From Vibrio sp. CB1-14 (GTDB lineage Bacteria > Pseudomonadota > Gammaproteobacteria > Enterobacterales > Vibrionaceae), in assembly GCF_040412085.2 (NCBI RefSeq), contig NZ_CP115921.1, forward strand, positions 992,001 to 1,056,000: a stretch of DNA of 64,000 nucleotides, read 5' to 3'. Below the pieces are notes generated by a model. The model saw only the letters and a list, made by a program, of their open reading frames with translations. It had not been told where the DNA came from and searched no databases. The position numbers and the translations under genes were made by a program. Every line of letters starts with the position of its first letter. Position 1 is the first letter of the stretch. Below, in pieces: positions 17,483-25,755 of the stretch.

Positions 17483-18490
17483 ATGAGCAAAAAGCTAAAA
17501 TTGGCCGATATCGCACAATTAGCTGCGGTCTCTAAATCGACCGTCAGTTTTGTGCTGAATGGACATGCAGAAAAACACCGCATTAATAAAGAGACGGTGG
17601 CACGCGTGCTGCGTGTCGTTGAGGAGCATAACTATTCGCCCAGTGTTTATGCCAGAGCGCTCAAGTCGAAAAAGACTCAAACCTTTGGCTTGGTGATTCC
17701 AGATCTTACCAATATGGGTTTTGCTACGATTGCGAAAGCATTGGAACAGTTGTGCTTAACCGCGGGTTATCAGTTGCTGATTGCTTCTACCGATGACGAT
17801 CCCTTGCAAGAGCAAAAAGCGGTGGCGAACCTTATTGAACGCCAAGTTGATGGCATGATGGTGGCCTCATGCTTAGATAGCGATGACTATTATCAAAGTC
17901 ATATCAAAGATATTCCAGTAGTGTTTTTTGACCGAGAGGTGGAGTCCGAGCGCTATAGTGAGATAACGACGGATGCGTATGATTCCACGAAAACTATTGT
18001 ATCTGCACTGGTAAAAGATGTGTCTGAATGTGCGTTTATCGGCGGACAACTCTCTTTATCTCCTAGCCGAGAGCGTTATCAAGGCTTCGTCGATGCTGTT
18101 CAAGAGGGGGGACAGTCGCTGCAACCTGAACTTGTCTTTAACCAAGATTATCAGCCTCAAAGTGGTTATGAGATGATGCAAAGCTGTGTTGAGAATCTCG
18201 GTCGGCTCCCTGCTGCACTATTTACTGGATCCTACTCACTATTAGAGGGGGTGCTCAGGTATCTAAATGAGCACAACCTAATGGCAGATGCCGCCCAGCA
18301 ACCGATGCGCATAGCTACCTTTGATAACTATTCCGTGCTCGATTGTTTGCCACTGCAAATCGACTCTATCGAGCAAGATTGCCAACAGTTGGCGGTGAAG
18401 ACGTTTGATTGTTTGCAAAAGACGCTGTCTAATAAGGACTATAAAAGCAAGATGAGCATCCCTGCTCACATTCATAATCGGAGACGCTAG
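17483..18490 (+). CDS. scrR: LacI-family sucrose operon repressor ScrR
   Basis: This 335-residue protein has an N-terminal helix-turn-helix (LADIAQLAAVSKSTVSFVLNG, residues 7-27), a hinge helix with SPSVYARALKS, and a periplasmic-binding-protein-like effector domain, closest in feel to Cra/ScrR repressors. It would sense fructose or a phosphorylated fructose and release operators on inducer. It is divergent from scrK and shares the intergenic region with two AATCGATT palindromes. The GntR gene follows after six bases. Confidence 0.85.
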   Translation: MSKKLKLADIAQLAAVSKSTVSFVLNGHAEKHRINKETVARVLRVVEEHNYSPSVYARALKSKKTQTFGLVIPDLTNMGFATIAKALEQLCLTAGYQLLIASTDDDPLQEQKAVANLIERQVDGMMVASCLDSDDYYQSHIKDIPVVFFDREVESERYSEITTDAYDSTKTIVSALVKDVSECAFIGGQLSLSPSRERYQGFVDAVQEGGQSLQPELVFNQDYQPQSGYEMMQSCVENLGRLPAALFTGSYSLLEGVLRYLNEHNLMADAAQQPMRIATFDNYSVLDCLPLQIDSIEQDCQQLAVKTFDCLQKTLSNKDYKSKMSIPAHIHNRRR

Positions 18491-18496
18491 CGCCAC

Positions 18497-19213
18497 ATGG
18501 ACTCGAAATCACTACAACCTCTCTATATACAGATCGCCGATACGCTCAAACAACGTATTGATGATGGGCTATACCCACAAGGTTCCAAGTTGCCCTCTGA
18601 GAGTCAGTTAGTAGACAGTTTGGGGGTGAGCCGTGTGACTGTGCGCAAAGCACTTGGTCAGTTGGCCGATATTGGTTATACCGTTTCTGAAAAAGGGAAG
18701 GGGACTTATGTTGCGGTTCAAAAACTCAAACATGACTTTTTGGGCATGGCGGGCTTCGCACAAGAGCTGCAAGGTGCAGGCTTAGAAGCGAGCAACCAAG
18801 TTATCCATTTTGAAAAGACAGTGGCCGATGAAGCGTTGGCCGAAAAACTGCTGGTTGATCCGGGTTCTGAATTGTATCGATGCGGCCGTTTGCGTGTGGT
18901 CAATGGTGATGTCGTGTCTTATGAAGATTTCTACATTCCGGTTGCACTGCTGCCTGACCTCAATAAAGAGGTGTTGTCTGGATCTAAGTTTGCTTATTTA
19001 AAAGAGCAAGGCATCGAGATGGTAAAAACGCATCAAAAGATCAAGCCGTCATTGCCGAGTGAGTTCGTACAAGATAAGTTATCAGTTGAAGCGCTTGAGC
19101 CGATCTTGATCAACGAATCGATTAACTATCGCAGTGAGACTGAGCCGTATGAGTACTCCATTGTCTATTATAAGTCGAGTGTCTATGACTTTGAGATAGT
19201 AGCGAGGCTCTAG
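18497..19213 (+). CDS. GntR-family (HutC/UTRA) transcriptional regulator
   Basis: This 238-residue protein has an N-terminal GntR winged helix (about 9-75, with LPSESQLVDSLGVSRVTVRKAL) and a C-terminal UTRA ligand-binding domain (about 95-235). UTRA regulators such as TreR and NagR sense sugar phosphates. It directly follows scrR (gap six bases) and precedes scrA, so it is likely part of the sucrose regulon. The region between it and scrA contains symmetric GTATTA/TAATAC and CCTGTATT/AATACAGG elements that could be its operators. Two regulators of different families in one sucrose locus is unusual. Confidence 0.85.
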   Translation: MDSKSLQPLYIQIADTLKQRIDDGLYPQGSKLPSESQLVDSLGVSRVTVRKALGQLADIGYTVSEKGKGTYVAVQKLKHDFLGMAGFAQELQGAGLEASNQVIHFEKTVADEALAEKLLVDPGSELYRCGRLRVVNGDVVSYEDFYIPVALLPDLNKEVLSGSKFAYLKEQGIEMVKTHQKIKPSLPSEFVQDKLSVEALEPILINESINYRSETEPYEYSIVYYKSSVYDFEIVARL

Positions 19214-19230
19214 TTTCTACCAAGATCAAT

Positions 19231-19260
19231 AAAACCACCTTTTGATAAGGTGGTTTTTTT
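19231..19260 (+). terminator. Terminator after the GntR gene
   Basis: AACCACCTT (19233-19241) pairs with AAGGTGGTT (19247-19255) and is followed by a run of T residues, separating the regulator genes from scrAB. Confidence 0.85.
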
Positions 19261-19332
19261 ATATGCCCTCTATCTATTATTGATTGTGATGACAAGCACG
19301 TTTCTCACGTTCAATACAACAAAAAGGTTTAT

Positions 19333-19375
19333 CCTGTATTTTACCTGTATTACATTAATACACGTTGAATACAGG
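19333..19375. promoter_or_regulatory. Operator-like repeats in the scrA promoter
   Basis: CCTGTATT occurs at 19333-19340 and 19344-19351, and its inverse AATACAGG at 19368-19375. Between them GTATTA and TAATAC (19347-19352 and 19356-19361) form a dyad with a three-base spacer. They lie 35 to 77 bases before the scrA start. The AATCGATT core seen at scrK/scrR is absent, so the GntR-family protein is the likelier ligand. Confidence 0.55.
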
Positions 19376-19409
19376 TTACTATTTTGTGCTCTTAGGAGAG
19401 AACGGAACC

Positions 19410-20771
19410 ATGGCAAGAAATGCTAAAGTTGTCGCATCGCAAGTTATGGACTTGCTCGGTGGTGAAGGCAACATCGAACAGTTGACGCACTGCGCAACGC
19501 GTCTTCGCGTCGTCACCAAGGACGACTCAAAAGTTAACGCTGAAAAGCTAGGCGAAACAGAGGGAGTTCACGGTTACTTCTTTAAGAATGGCCAACATCA
19601 GGTCATTCTAGGTACCGGCTTTGTGGGTAAAGTGTTTGCTGAGCTCACTGGCAATGGTGAAGTAGACACAAGTGCAGCACCTAAGAAGGAAGCATCGGGT
19701 AGCACGTTTCAGCGCGTTACTCGAACTTTCTCAGACATCTTCGTTGCGATTATCCCTGCACTCGTTGCAACGGGATTGCTCATGGGACTGCGCGGACTGA
19801 TCGTCAGTGGTTTTGGCGTTGAGCTGTCTCCGCAGCTGACGACACTTTCTCAGGTATTGACCGACACCGCCTTTATCTTTATCCCTGTTTTGGTCACTTG
19901 GTCAGCGATGCGCGTGTTTGGTGGCAACCCGGTATTGGGTATCGTGCTCGGATTGATGCTGGTGGCACCGCAGCTTGCCAATAAGTGGGATGTCGCCTTT
20001 GGTAACGCGGAAGCGCTAATGATTCCATTTATGGGCTTCGAAATTGCGGTGACAGGCCTGCAAAGCTCCATTCTACCTGCCGTATTTATGGGCTGGTTCG
20101 CCGCTATGGTGGAAAAGACGTCTCGTAAATATGTGCCAGAGGTATTGGATCTGATCCTTACCCCATTTATCACGCTTCTCGTGTCATTGATTGCTGGATT
20201 GGTTTTTGTTGGTCCGTTGCTATTAGGTATTGAGAAGTTCATTACTGATATTGTTGTTTACTTCCTGCAAATCCCATACGGCATAGGTGGTCTCATCTAC
20301 GGCGGCGCCATTCAGTTTATGGCTGTGACAGGCATGCACCATACGATTGTTCCAATTACGATCGCGATGGTGACTGAGACAGGTTTCGACTACATCAACC
20401 CGCTCGGTACGGCGGCGATTGCTGGCCAATTTGGCGCGGCGATGGCAGTGATGACCATGCAAACCAGCAAGGTCAAAAAGTCAGGCATGTTTGGCGCGGC
20501 GCTGCCAGCACTGTTTGGTATCACTGAACCTGCGATGTTTGCGGTAACTCTACCTCGCGTTAAGCCTTTCTTGTACGGCTGTGTGGGTGGTGCGATTGGT
20601 GGCTGTATCGGTGCGATTGCAGGTATTGGCTCTGCAGGTACAGGTGCCACTATGCTTCCAGGTATGTTGCTTTACTTGGGCGGCGGTCTAGGCATGTATG
20701 TTGTTGTTATGCTAGTTGCAGCCTTGGTTGCCTTCGCAATGACCAAACTGTTCTACAAAGAAACAAACTAA
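19410..20771 (+). CDS. scrA: Sucrose-specific PTS EIIBC transporter ScrA
   Basis: This 453-residue inner-membrane protein has an N-terminal EIIB domain with phosphorylated Cys28 (HCATRLRVV) and a C-terminal EIIC domain with about ten helices and the GITEPAMFAVTL motif. It imports sucrose as sucrose-6-phosphate. There is no EIIA domain, as usual for ScrA, so it depends on EIIA-Glc encoded elsewhere. I chose the ATG at 19410 because AGGAGAG lies just upstream; an upstream ATG at 19365 would add 15 residues and lies among the operator repeats. scrB follows after a hairpin. Confidence 0.92.
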   Translation: MARNAKVVASQVMDLLGGEGNIEQLTHCATRLRVVTKDDSKVNAEKLGETEGVHGYFFKNGQHQVILGTGFVGKVFAELTGNGEVDTSAAPKKEASGSTFQRVTRTFSDIFVAIIPALVATGLLMGLRGLIVSGFGVELSPQLTTLSQVLTDTAFIFIPVLVTWSAMRVFGGNPVLGIVLGLMLVAPQLANKWDVAFGNAEALMIPFMGFEIAVTGLQSSILPAVFMGWFAAMVEKTSRKYVPEVLDLILTPFITLLVSLIAGLVFVGPLLLGIEKFITDIVVYFLQIPYGIGGLIYGGAIQFMAVTGMHHTIVPITIAMVTETGFDYINPLGTAAIAGQFGAAMAVMTMQTSKVKKSGMFGAALPALFGITEPAMFAVTLPRVKPFLYGCVGGAIGGCIGAIAGIGSAGTGATMLPGMLLYLGGGLGMYVVVMLVAALVAFAMTKLFYKETN

Positions 20772-20783
20772 CACATTGATTTT

Positions 20784-20828
20784 ATCCCCTCATGGATGAG
20801 CGAGTCACATGAGGGGATTTTTTATTTT
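20784..20828 (+). terminator. Terminator-like hairpin between scrA and scrB
   Basis: ATCCCCTCATG (20784-20794) pairs with CATGAGGGGAT (20808-20818), followed by a T-rich run. It probably lets only part of the transcription reach scrB. Confidence 0.8.
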
Positions 20829-20848
20829 GAGTTTTAAAGAGAGTCGTT

Positions 20849-22276
20849 ATGGATTTTTCGAACCGTCAAAACCGTATGGTTAGGCTAGACGAAGTTTCGG
20901 ATGAGTATTTGCAGCATATTGCGAAGCTCACCAAACAGGATCCTTATTATCCAAGCTATCACATTGCGCCAAAGCATGGGTTGGTGAATGACCCAAATGG
21001 TCTGTGTTATTTCAACGGTGAGCACCATATCTTTTATCAGTGGTTCCCACTTGGTCCTGTGCATGGTTTGAAGCACTGGTATCACGTGACGACCAAAGAT
21101 TTTGTGCATTTTACTGACCGAGGTGTCGCGCTTTATCCAGACCAAGACTACGATCAACACGGTTGTCATACTGGAATCGCAGTGGTTGAAAATGAGCAAT
21201 TGAACCTGCTTTACACTGCGCACTATGTGCCCGAGCCAGATTCTGGTCATCCGACGCAGATACTGGCGGTCATGGATAAAGAAGGCAAAGTCGAGAAAAA
21301 AGGGGTAGTGGTCGATTTCAACTCCGAGCACTACACTCATAACATGCGTGACCCTGTCACACTAAGGCGTGGTGATGACTACTATATGTTGATTGGTGCT
21401 GAAAGCCATCAGAATGAGGGAAAACTGGCAATCTATGGCGGTTCCTCTCTCGATAGCTATCAATATCTGGGTAATGTCGATATTGGCCTCGATAACTTTG
21501 GTTTCATGTGGGAATGTCCAAATTATTATGAGCAAGATGATAGGGGAGTGTTTATCTTCTCGCCTCAAGGCGTGACGTCTGAGAGTAAGTACGACTTAAA
21601 GAACGTCTTTTCTGTGGTCTATATCGTGGGCAAACCTATCGATACCGAGAAGCGTGTGTTTGAAAACCAAGGCTACTTTGAACTGGATAAGGGGTTTGAT
21701 TTCTATGCCCCTCAAACCTACTTAGACCCGAAAGGCAGGCGAATTCTTATTGGCTGGCTTGGCAATTCTAAAAGTGAATACCCAACCGATAAAAACTATT
21801 GGGCTCACATGCTCACGCTGCCAAGAGAAGTGACGATTCGCGGTAATAAACTGATTCAGCAACCGCTAGAAGAGCTTAAAGCACTAAGACACACCACTCA
21901 ACCGTTAACGACGAGCAACACATTGAGTAGTGCTGCATTTGAGCTAGAGCTATCCGTTGAAAGCAACTTCTGCATTGAACTTGCCAATGATAACGGTGAC
22001 AAAATGGTGTTCTCGGGCAATAAAGAAGAGTGGATTCTGGATCGAACCGATGTGACAGAGGTACACGCTGCTGAGTTTGGCACAGTGCGTTTTGCTAAGC
22101 GCCTGAGTACTCAGAGTCGAGTCAGAGTGTTTGTCGATAACTCAAGTATTGAAATCTTCTGTGATGACGGGGAAACGGTGTTTACGTCACGTCTGTTCGT
22201 AGCGCAGCTTAGTCAGCTCCTGCTAACGGGTGCAGAAGGGAAGATTCATTATCTAAAGGGACTTCAGTATCAGTAG
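20849..22276 (+). CDS. scrB: Sucrose-6-phosphate hydrolase ScrB (GH32)
   Basis: This 475-residue GH32 beta-fructosidase has the three active-site blocks of the five-blade propeller: nucleophile Asp48 in NDPNG, Asp168 in RDP, and Glu222 in WEC. A C-terminal beta-sandwich (about 350-475) follows. It splits sucrose-6-phosphate into glucose-6-phosphate and fructose in the cytoplasm, and there is no signal peptide. The neighbours scrA, scrK and scrR complete the pathway. Confidence 0.93.
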   Translation: MDFSNRQNRMVRLDEVSDEYLQHIAKLTKQDPYYPSYHIAPKHGLVNDPNGLCYFNGEHHIFYQWFPLGPVHGLKHWYHVTTKDFVHFTDRGVALYPDQDYDQHGCHTGIAVVENEQLNLLYTAHYVPEPDSGHPTQILAVMDKEGKVEKKGVVVDFNSEHYTHNMRDPVTLRRGDDYYMLIGAESHQNEGKLAIYGGSSLDSYQYLGNVDIGLDNFGFMWECPNYYEQDDRGVFIFSPQGVTSESKYDLKNVFSVVYIVGKPIDTEKRVFENQGYFELDKGFDFYAPQTYLDPKGRRILIGWLGNSKSEYPTDKNYWAHMLTLPREVTIRGNKLIQQPLEELKALRHTTQPLTTSNTLSSAAFELELSVESNFCIELANDNGDKMVFSGNKEEWILDRTDVTEVHAAEFGTVRFAKRLSTQSRVRVFVDNSSIEIFCDDGETVFTSRLFVAQLSQLLLTGAEGKIHYLKGLQYQ

Positions 22277-22305
22277 TGATATTTGACGCTCTCGTTATCA
22301 ATAAC

Positions 22306-22335
22306 AAAGGCCAGCAAATGCTGGCCTTTGTTTTG
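22306..22335. terminator. Terminator between scrB and a small minus-strand gene
   Basis: AAAGGCCAGC (22306-22315) pairs with GCTGGCCTTT (22320-22329) around AAAT, with T-rich sequence after it on the plus strand. It ends scrB and may also end the convergent small gene. Confidence 0.8.
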
Positions 22336-22357
22336 TCTATATTCTGGCGAGCGAGCT

Positions 22358-22537
22358 TTAACAGCGCTGCTTACTTGCGCTGACTTTGAGTATCATGGCC
22401 AGCTCTTCTTCAGTGACCAAGTCTTTGATCTGTTTCTCGCTCGATATGCGTTCAACAAACGATTTTACGTCTCTAAGTTGGTTAGTATCTAAATGATGAA
22501 TGGCGTCAACAATGTCCTGCTCCAACGTTTGATTCAT
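22358..22537 (-). CDS. Small hypothetical protein (59 aa)
   Basis: This 59-residue soluble protein starts MNQTLEQDIVDAIHHLDTNQ. The ATG at 22537 has GAGGAG eight bases upstream, an excellent ribosome site, which supports a real gene. The sequence is mostly helical and charged, with no membrane helix and no recognised domain. A GTG at 22546 would add three residues but leaves the ribosome site too close. It is convergent with scrB and monocistronic. Function unknown. Confidence 0.65.
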   Translation of the reverse strand: MNQTLEQDIVDAIHHLDTNQLRDVKSFVERISSEKQIKDLVTEEELAMILKVSASKQRC

Positions 22538-22810
22538 GCGACTCACTCCTCAATTACTTTCATATTGTTAACCTAGACCATATGCGCCTAATAGCAAGTT
22601 TATTTGCAGGCCGATGTGCCTTGTCTGACCACGGCACGACCGAGAAGTTGGCATCAAGAGGTGTTGTAGCGAGTTCTCCTTGATCGCGGTGCATCTGTAC
22701 AACTTGTTAGTTAACTGCTGTTATGTCGACACGCAAATAACAATTACATTTGTGTTACATGCCCGGCCTGCAATTTAAACAAATAATTAATATTTTTATC
22801 AATCTGTAAT

Positions 22811-22826
22811 TGTGACAAGCATCACT
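22811..22826. promoter_or_regulatory. CRP-type site upstream of the carbohydrate porin
   Basis: TGTGACAAGCATCACT has the TGTGA-N6-TCAC(A/T) form of CRP sites and lies 333 bases before the porin start. Distance is larger than usual, so a long leader or an additional promoter must be assumed if CRP acts here. Confidence 0.6.
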
Positions 22827-22990
22827 GTAAGACCGTTAATTCAATTAAAGTTCATATAAATTGAGTCAATAAATGTTTTTAAAGCTAAATGGATATTTAT
22901 TTATATATAAGTTTTTGATTTTTATCATCTTTTGTATTTATCTAAAAGCGTGATTTAGATAGGCATTTTTAACTTATTAGGATTGATGGT

Positions 22991-23098
22991 GTGAATGAAA
23001 TTGCCCAAAATTGCCCTCGTTCATTCGATAAATGATTTCAAGTTTTTTGTTTGATGTGACGTGTGAATGAGGCGCTAGGTTTATCCCTTCTCATTCAC
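22991..23098. repeat. Paired inverted GTGAATGA elements upstream of the porin
   Basis: GTGAATGA occurs at 22991-22998 and 23063-23070. Inverse copies lie at 23021-23026 (TCATTC, partial) and 23091-23098 (TCATTCAC, full). The second pair has nine-base perfect arms, GTGAATGAG at 23063-23071 and CTCATTCAC at 23090-23098. The two pairs are 72 bases apart. They look like operators for a dimeric regulator not identified here. Confidence 0.5.
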
Positions 23099-23158
23099 TA
23101 CAAACAGAACGCTTTTAAATATAAAAAAAATAGTTAATTACAATCCCTGGGGTTAATA

Positions 23159-24274
23159 ATGAAAAATACATTTAAGCTATCGCTAGCTGCAGTTTTGGTT
23201 TCTGCTGCTATGGGTGCAAACGCTGGTATCAGCATCGTAGATAACGAGACTGGTAACTTCTCTATCGGTGGTGACGTTGAATTTGACTTCAACTTCCAAG
23301 ACCGCGAAGGTCAAGAGAACAACGAATTCAACCAATCTGGTCGTATTCTTCTTGAGTTTGCTGGCGAGCGCATCACAAACAACGGCCATGTTTTTCAAGT
23401 AAATGTTCAACCTTTGATGCAAAGCAACGGTGACGTCGCTCTGGATGATGCATGGTTTGCGTTTGGTGCACAAGATGGCTGGAACCTACGTATGGGTCGT
23501 TTTGAAGCATACGATATGTTCCCTGTGGGGCAAGATACCTTCCTAGAGTACTCTGGTGATACAGCCAATGACCTTTACCGTGATAACGCAGCATATGTAT
23601 ACCAAATGAAAGAAGGTCGTGGCCGTGGTTCTGACGGTCAAATCATGTATAGCCAAAACTTTGGTAACGTATACTTCGAGCTAGGCTCAATGATTGGTGA
23701 TCGCTCTGTAGTATTCGGTTCACCAGCCGGTACTGAGGGAGCAGCAATGTACCACAATGCCGAAGTTGTAAATAACAAAGACTCTGTATTGATTCGCCCG
23801 GTCGTAGCATATCAAGCAGGTAACTTTGGTATTGCAGCATCTATGGAAGCTAACTTAGTTAAAGATGCGGTAATCACTAAGACTAGCGAAGTAGATATCT
23901 CTGACCGTAAAGGTTATGGTGTGACTGCAAACTACACGACAACTGACTGGAACCTTATCGCGAACTTCGCATATATGGATGCAGTTGACGAAGACAACAT
24001 GACTGTTGGTGTGAACGCACTATACAAAGGCTTCGGTCTTGGTTACATCCACGCAAATAACGAGTACGAAAACAAGAAGCTATCGTACACAGAAGGTAAG
24101 GCGAAAGTAGACACAGTGTACGCGTCTTACGAGTTTGCAGATGTACTAGAAGTAGATGATTTCTCAATCTACCTAGGTGCTTACTACACAACTGTAGATG
24201 ACCAAACAACTGCGAAAGTGTTTGAGGAAGATACAGACAAAGGTGTTCGTGTACGCTTCAAGTACTTCTTCTAA
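23159..24274 (+). CDS. Carbohydrate porin (outer membrane)
   Basis: This 371-residue outer-membrane protein has a signal peptide ending GANA (about residue 22) and then beta-strand-rich sequence finishing VRVRFKYFF with the terminal Phe of beta-barrels. Its first strands (ISIVDNETGNFSIGGDVEFD) resemble the RafY/carbohydrate-selective porin group. It lies 880 bases from scrB, behind a CRP site, and could take the place of ScrY as the sucrose porin, though that link is an inference. The ATG at 23159 is preceded by GGGGTT. A strong terminator follows. Confidence 0.8.
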   Translation: MKNTFKLSLAAVLVSAAMGANAGISIVDNETGNFSIGGDVEFDFNFQDREGQENNEFNQSGRILLEFAGERITNNGHVFQVNVQPLMQSNGDVALDDAWFAFGAQDGWNLRMGRFEAYDMFPVGQDTFLEYSGDTANDLYRDNAAYVYQMKEGRGRGSDGQIMYSQNFGNVYFELGSMIGDRSVVFGSPAGTEGAAMYHNAEVVNNKDSVLIRPVVAYQAGNFGIAASMEANLVKDAVITKTSEVDISDRKGYGVTANYTTTDWNLIANFAYMDAVDEDNMTVGVNALYKGFGLGYIHANNEYENKKLSYTEGKAKVDTVYASYEFADVLEVDDFSIYLGAYYTTVDDQTTAKVFEEDTDKGVRVRFKYFF

Positions 24275-24312
24275 GCGCTTAGTCGTATAGAACAGAACTG
24301 CCAAATACATAA

Positions 24313-24340
24313 ACGGAGCGATCATCGCTCCGTTTTTTCT
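24313..24340 (+). terminator. Terminator of the carbohydrate porin
   Basis: ACGGAGCGA (24313-24321) pairs with TCGCTCCGT (24325-24333), followed by a T-run. Confidence 0.85.
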
Positions 24341-24353
24341 ATTTGCTTAGCAA

Positions 24354-25517
24354 TTAAAACGTAAATGCTAAGTTCGCAGATGCGCCCAATTGATTGCTAC
24401 CAGCGTAGTTGCCCGCAATATCTAGACTTACCACATCAAACGGACTCAAACCAATACCTGCAGTGATGGCACTGTCGACGTTGTCTTGCATGTCGATCTC
24501 ATAACCTGCGCGAAGCTGTGCCCAATCCCAAGCATTACCCTCGATACCAAAACGTAGGAACTGAGTTTCATCGTTTAGGCTAGCAAAGCGCTCTTGCTTA
24601 GTAAGTTCAATGTCGACCGCAACGGTCACGAACTCGCCATTGTATGCAGAACCAATGGTTGCCATCGGGTTTAGCTTGTATGTATCAATCTTGGTCCCTT
24701 CGTAGGTCTGTACATCAATCTCTTGTTGAATGAGGTCACGAACCGATAGACCAAGACGCCAGTTGTTATAGTGCCATGCTGCGCCCAAATCGAAGTTAAA
24801 AGCGCTCTTTTCAACCATGCTATCTTCTGCATTGTCGGCATCGAAGTCGGCAACGCTTGCGATTAATGCGTACGTACGCAGCTTTTGAAACTTAGGCGTG
24901 ATACCAAACGAGACATCTTGATCGGCAATGGTGAAGTTTTTGCCTAGCGCTAGGCCGAGCTCTGCACTAGCAAAAGCTTGCATTTGAACTTCAGAGTTCT
25001 CGTAGCGATTTTGAATATCTGTAGGAGTATCACCTTGGTTAGGTTCAATTAAAGGCGCTGCAATCGCTTCTGCGTAGCCACGAGCGTAGAGATTACTAGA
25101 TACTAGGCTCGATGGAATCGCTACCGCAAAACCTAAGTTGGCACTTACGGTTGTCGGTTTGTTGCCTTCGAGTTGATCAAGTAGGCGGTTGATTTCGATT
25201 AGCTTTGCTTGTTCGCCTGACGGGTTTTTCTCGTACTCGTCGATCAACGACTGTAGATCGTCAAGCGTAGAGATACTTTCATCAGTATCGCGAGCGCTTA
25301 CGCCAAATGTTGGAAGTAGTAGACCAACATCGTCACTATCCTTGTATGATGCCGTTAAGGCTGGGTTGTATAAGCCTGCCGTTAGATAGTCAGCCGAGGC
25401 TACGCCAGTGTTACCCATGGCGGCGCCGCGCGCTTCGATCATATTGTTAGCTGCATTCGATATAGTTGGAGTGGTGGCTGCCAAAACGATGGCGGCCACT
25501 TTAGTGATATTTTTCAT
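24354..25517 (-). CDS. TraF-like outer-membrane protein (conjugal transfer TraF_2 family)
   Basis: This 387-residue protein has a signal peptide ending ISNA (about residue 20) and then ARGAAMGNTGVASADYLTAGLYNPAL, the hallmark start of the chromosomal TraF_2 family that is FadL/OmpP1-like in shape. It ends SANLAFTF with a terminal Phe as in barrels. Despite the family name it gives no evidence for conjugation; no tra genes are near. I chose the ATG at 25517 because AGGA lies seven bases upstream and the signal begins there; the frame stays open to 25613. Function unknown, perhaps uptake of a hydrophobic compound. Confidence 0.8.
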   Translation of the reverse strand: MKNITKVAAIVLAATTPTISNAANNMIEARGAAMGNTGVASADYLTAGLYNPALTASYKDSDDVGLLLPTFGVSARDTDESISTLDDLQSLIDEYEKNPSGEQAKLIEINRLLDQLEGNKPTTVSANLGFAVAIPSSLVSSNLYARGYAEAIAAPLIEPNQGDTPTDIQNRYENSEVQMQAFASAELGLALGKNFTIADQDVSFGITPKFQKLRTYALIASVADFDADNAEDSMVEKSAFNFDLGAAWHYNNWRLGLSVRDLIQQEIDVQTYEGTKIDTYKLNPMATIGSAYNGEFVTVAVDIELTKQERFASLNDETQFLRFGIEGNAWDWAQLRAGYEIDMQDNVDSAITAGIGLSPFDVVSLDIAGNYAGSNQLGASANLAFTF

Positions 25518-25705
25518 TATTATGTCCTGCGATTCATTCGCATTAGTACTCATTATCCAATGAGTCTTATCTTTACGTACTTCCTTGCCGGAGTTCTGCA
25601 AAGAGCACGCCACTGCTTTGCTGTGAGTTATTCACACGCGAGCATATGATAATTGATATTTATATAAAGTAAACGACACATCATGTTGTTTTTATGGAAT
25701 AAAAA

Positions 25706-25729
25706 AGGCTCACCTAAAAAGGTGAGCCT
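25706..25729 (-). terminator. Terminator of the YjiH-like gene
   Basis: AGGCTCACCT (25706-25715) pairs with AGGTGAGCCT (25720-25729); on the minus strand the stem is followed by six T residues. Confidence 0.8.
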
Positions 25730-25755
25730 CATCAAGAGAAAAAGTGGTCTGCGAT

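Larger units (their letters stand above)
22538..23158. other. Long AT-rich regulatory region upstream of the carbohydrate porin
   Basis: This 621-base region carries the promoter of the small minus-strand gene and that of the porin. It includes a CRP-type site (22811-22826) and two pairs of GTGAATGA-type inverted elements (22991-23098). I see no further coding frame. Confidence 0.6.

Noticed and set aside
24354..25517. Possible evidence of a conjugative element from the TraF family name
   Set aside because: The family is chromosomal and widespread in Vibrio. No other transfer genes are present.
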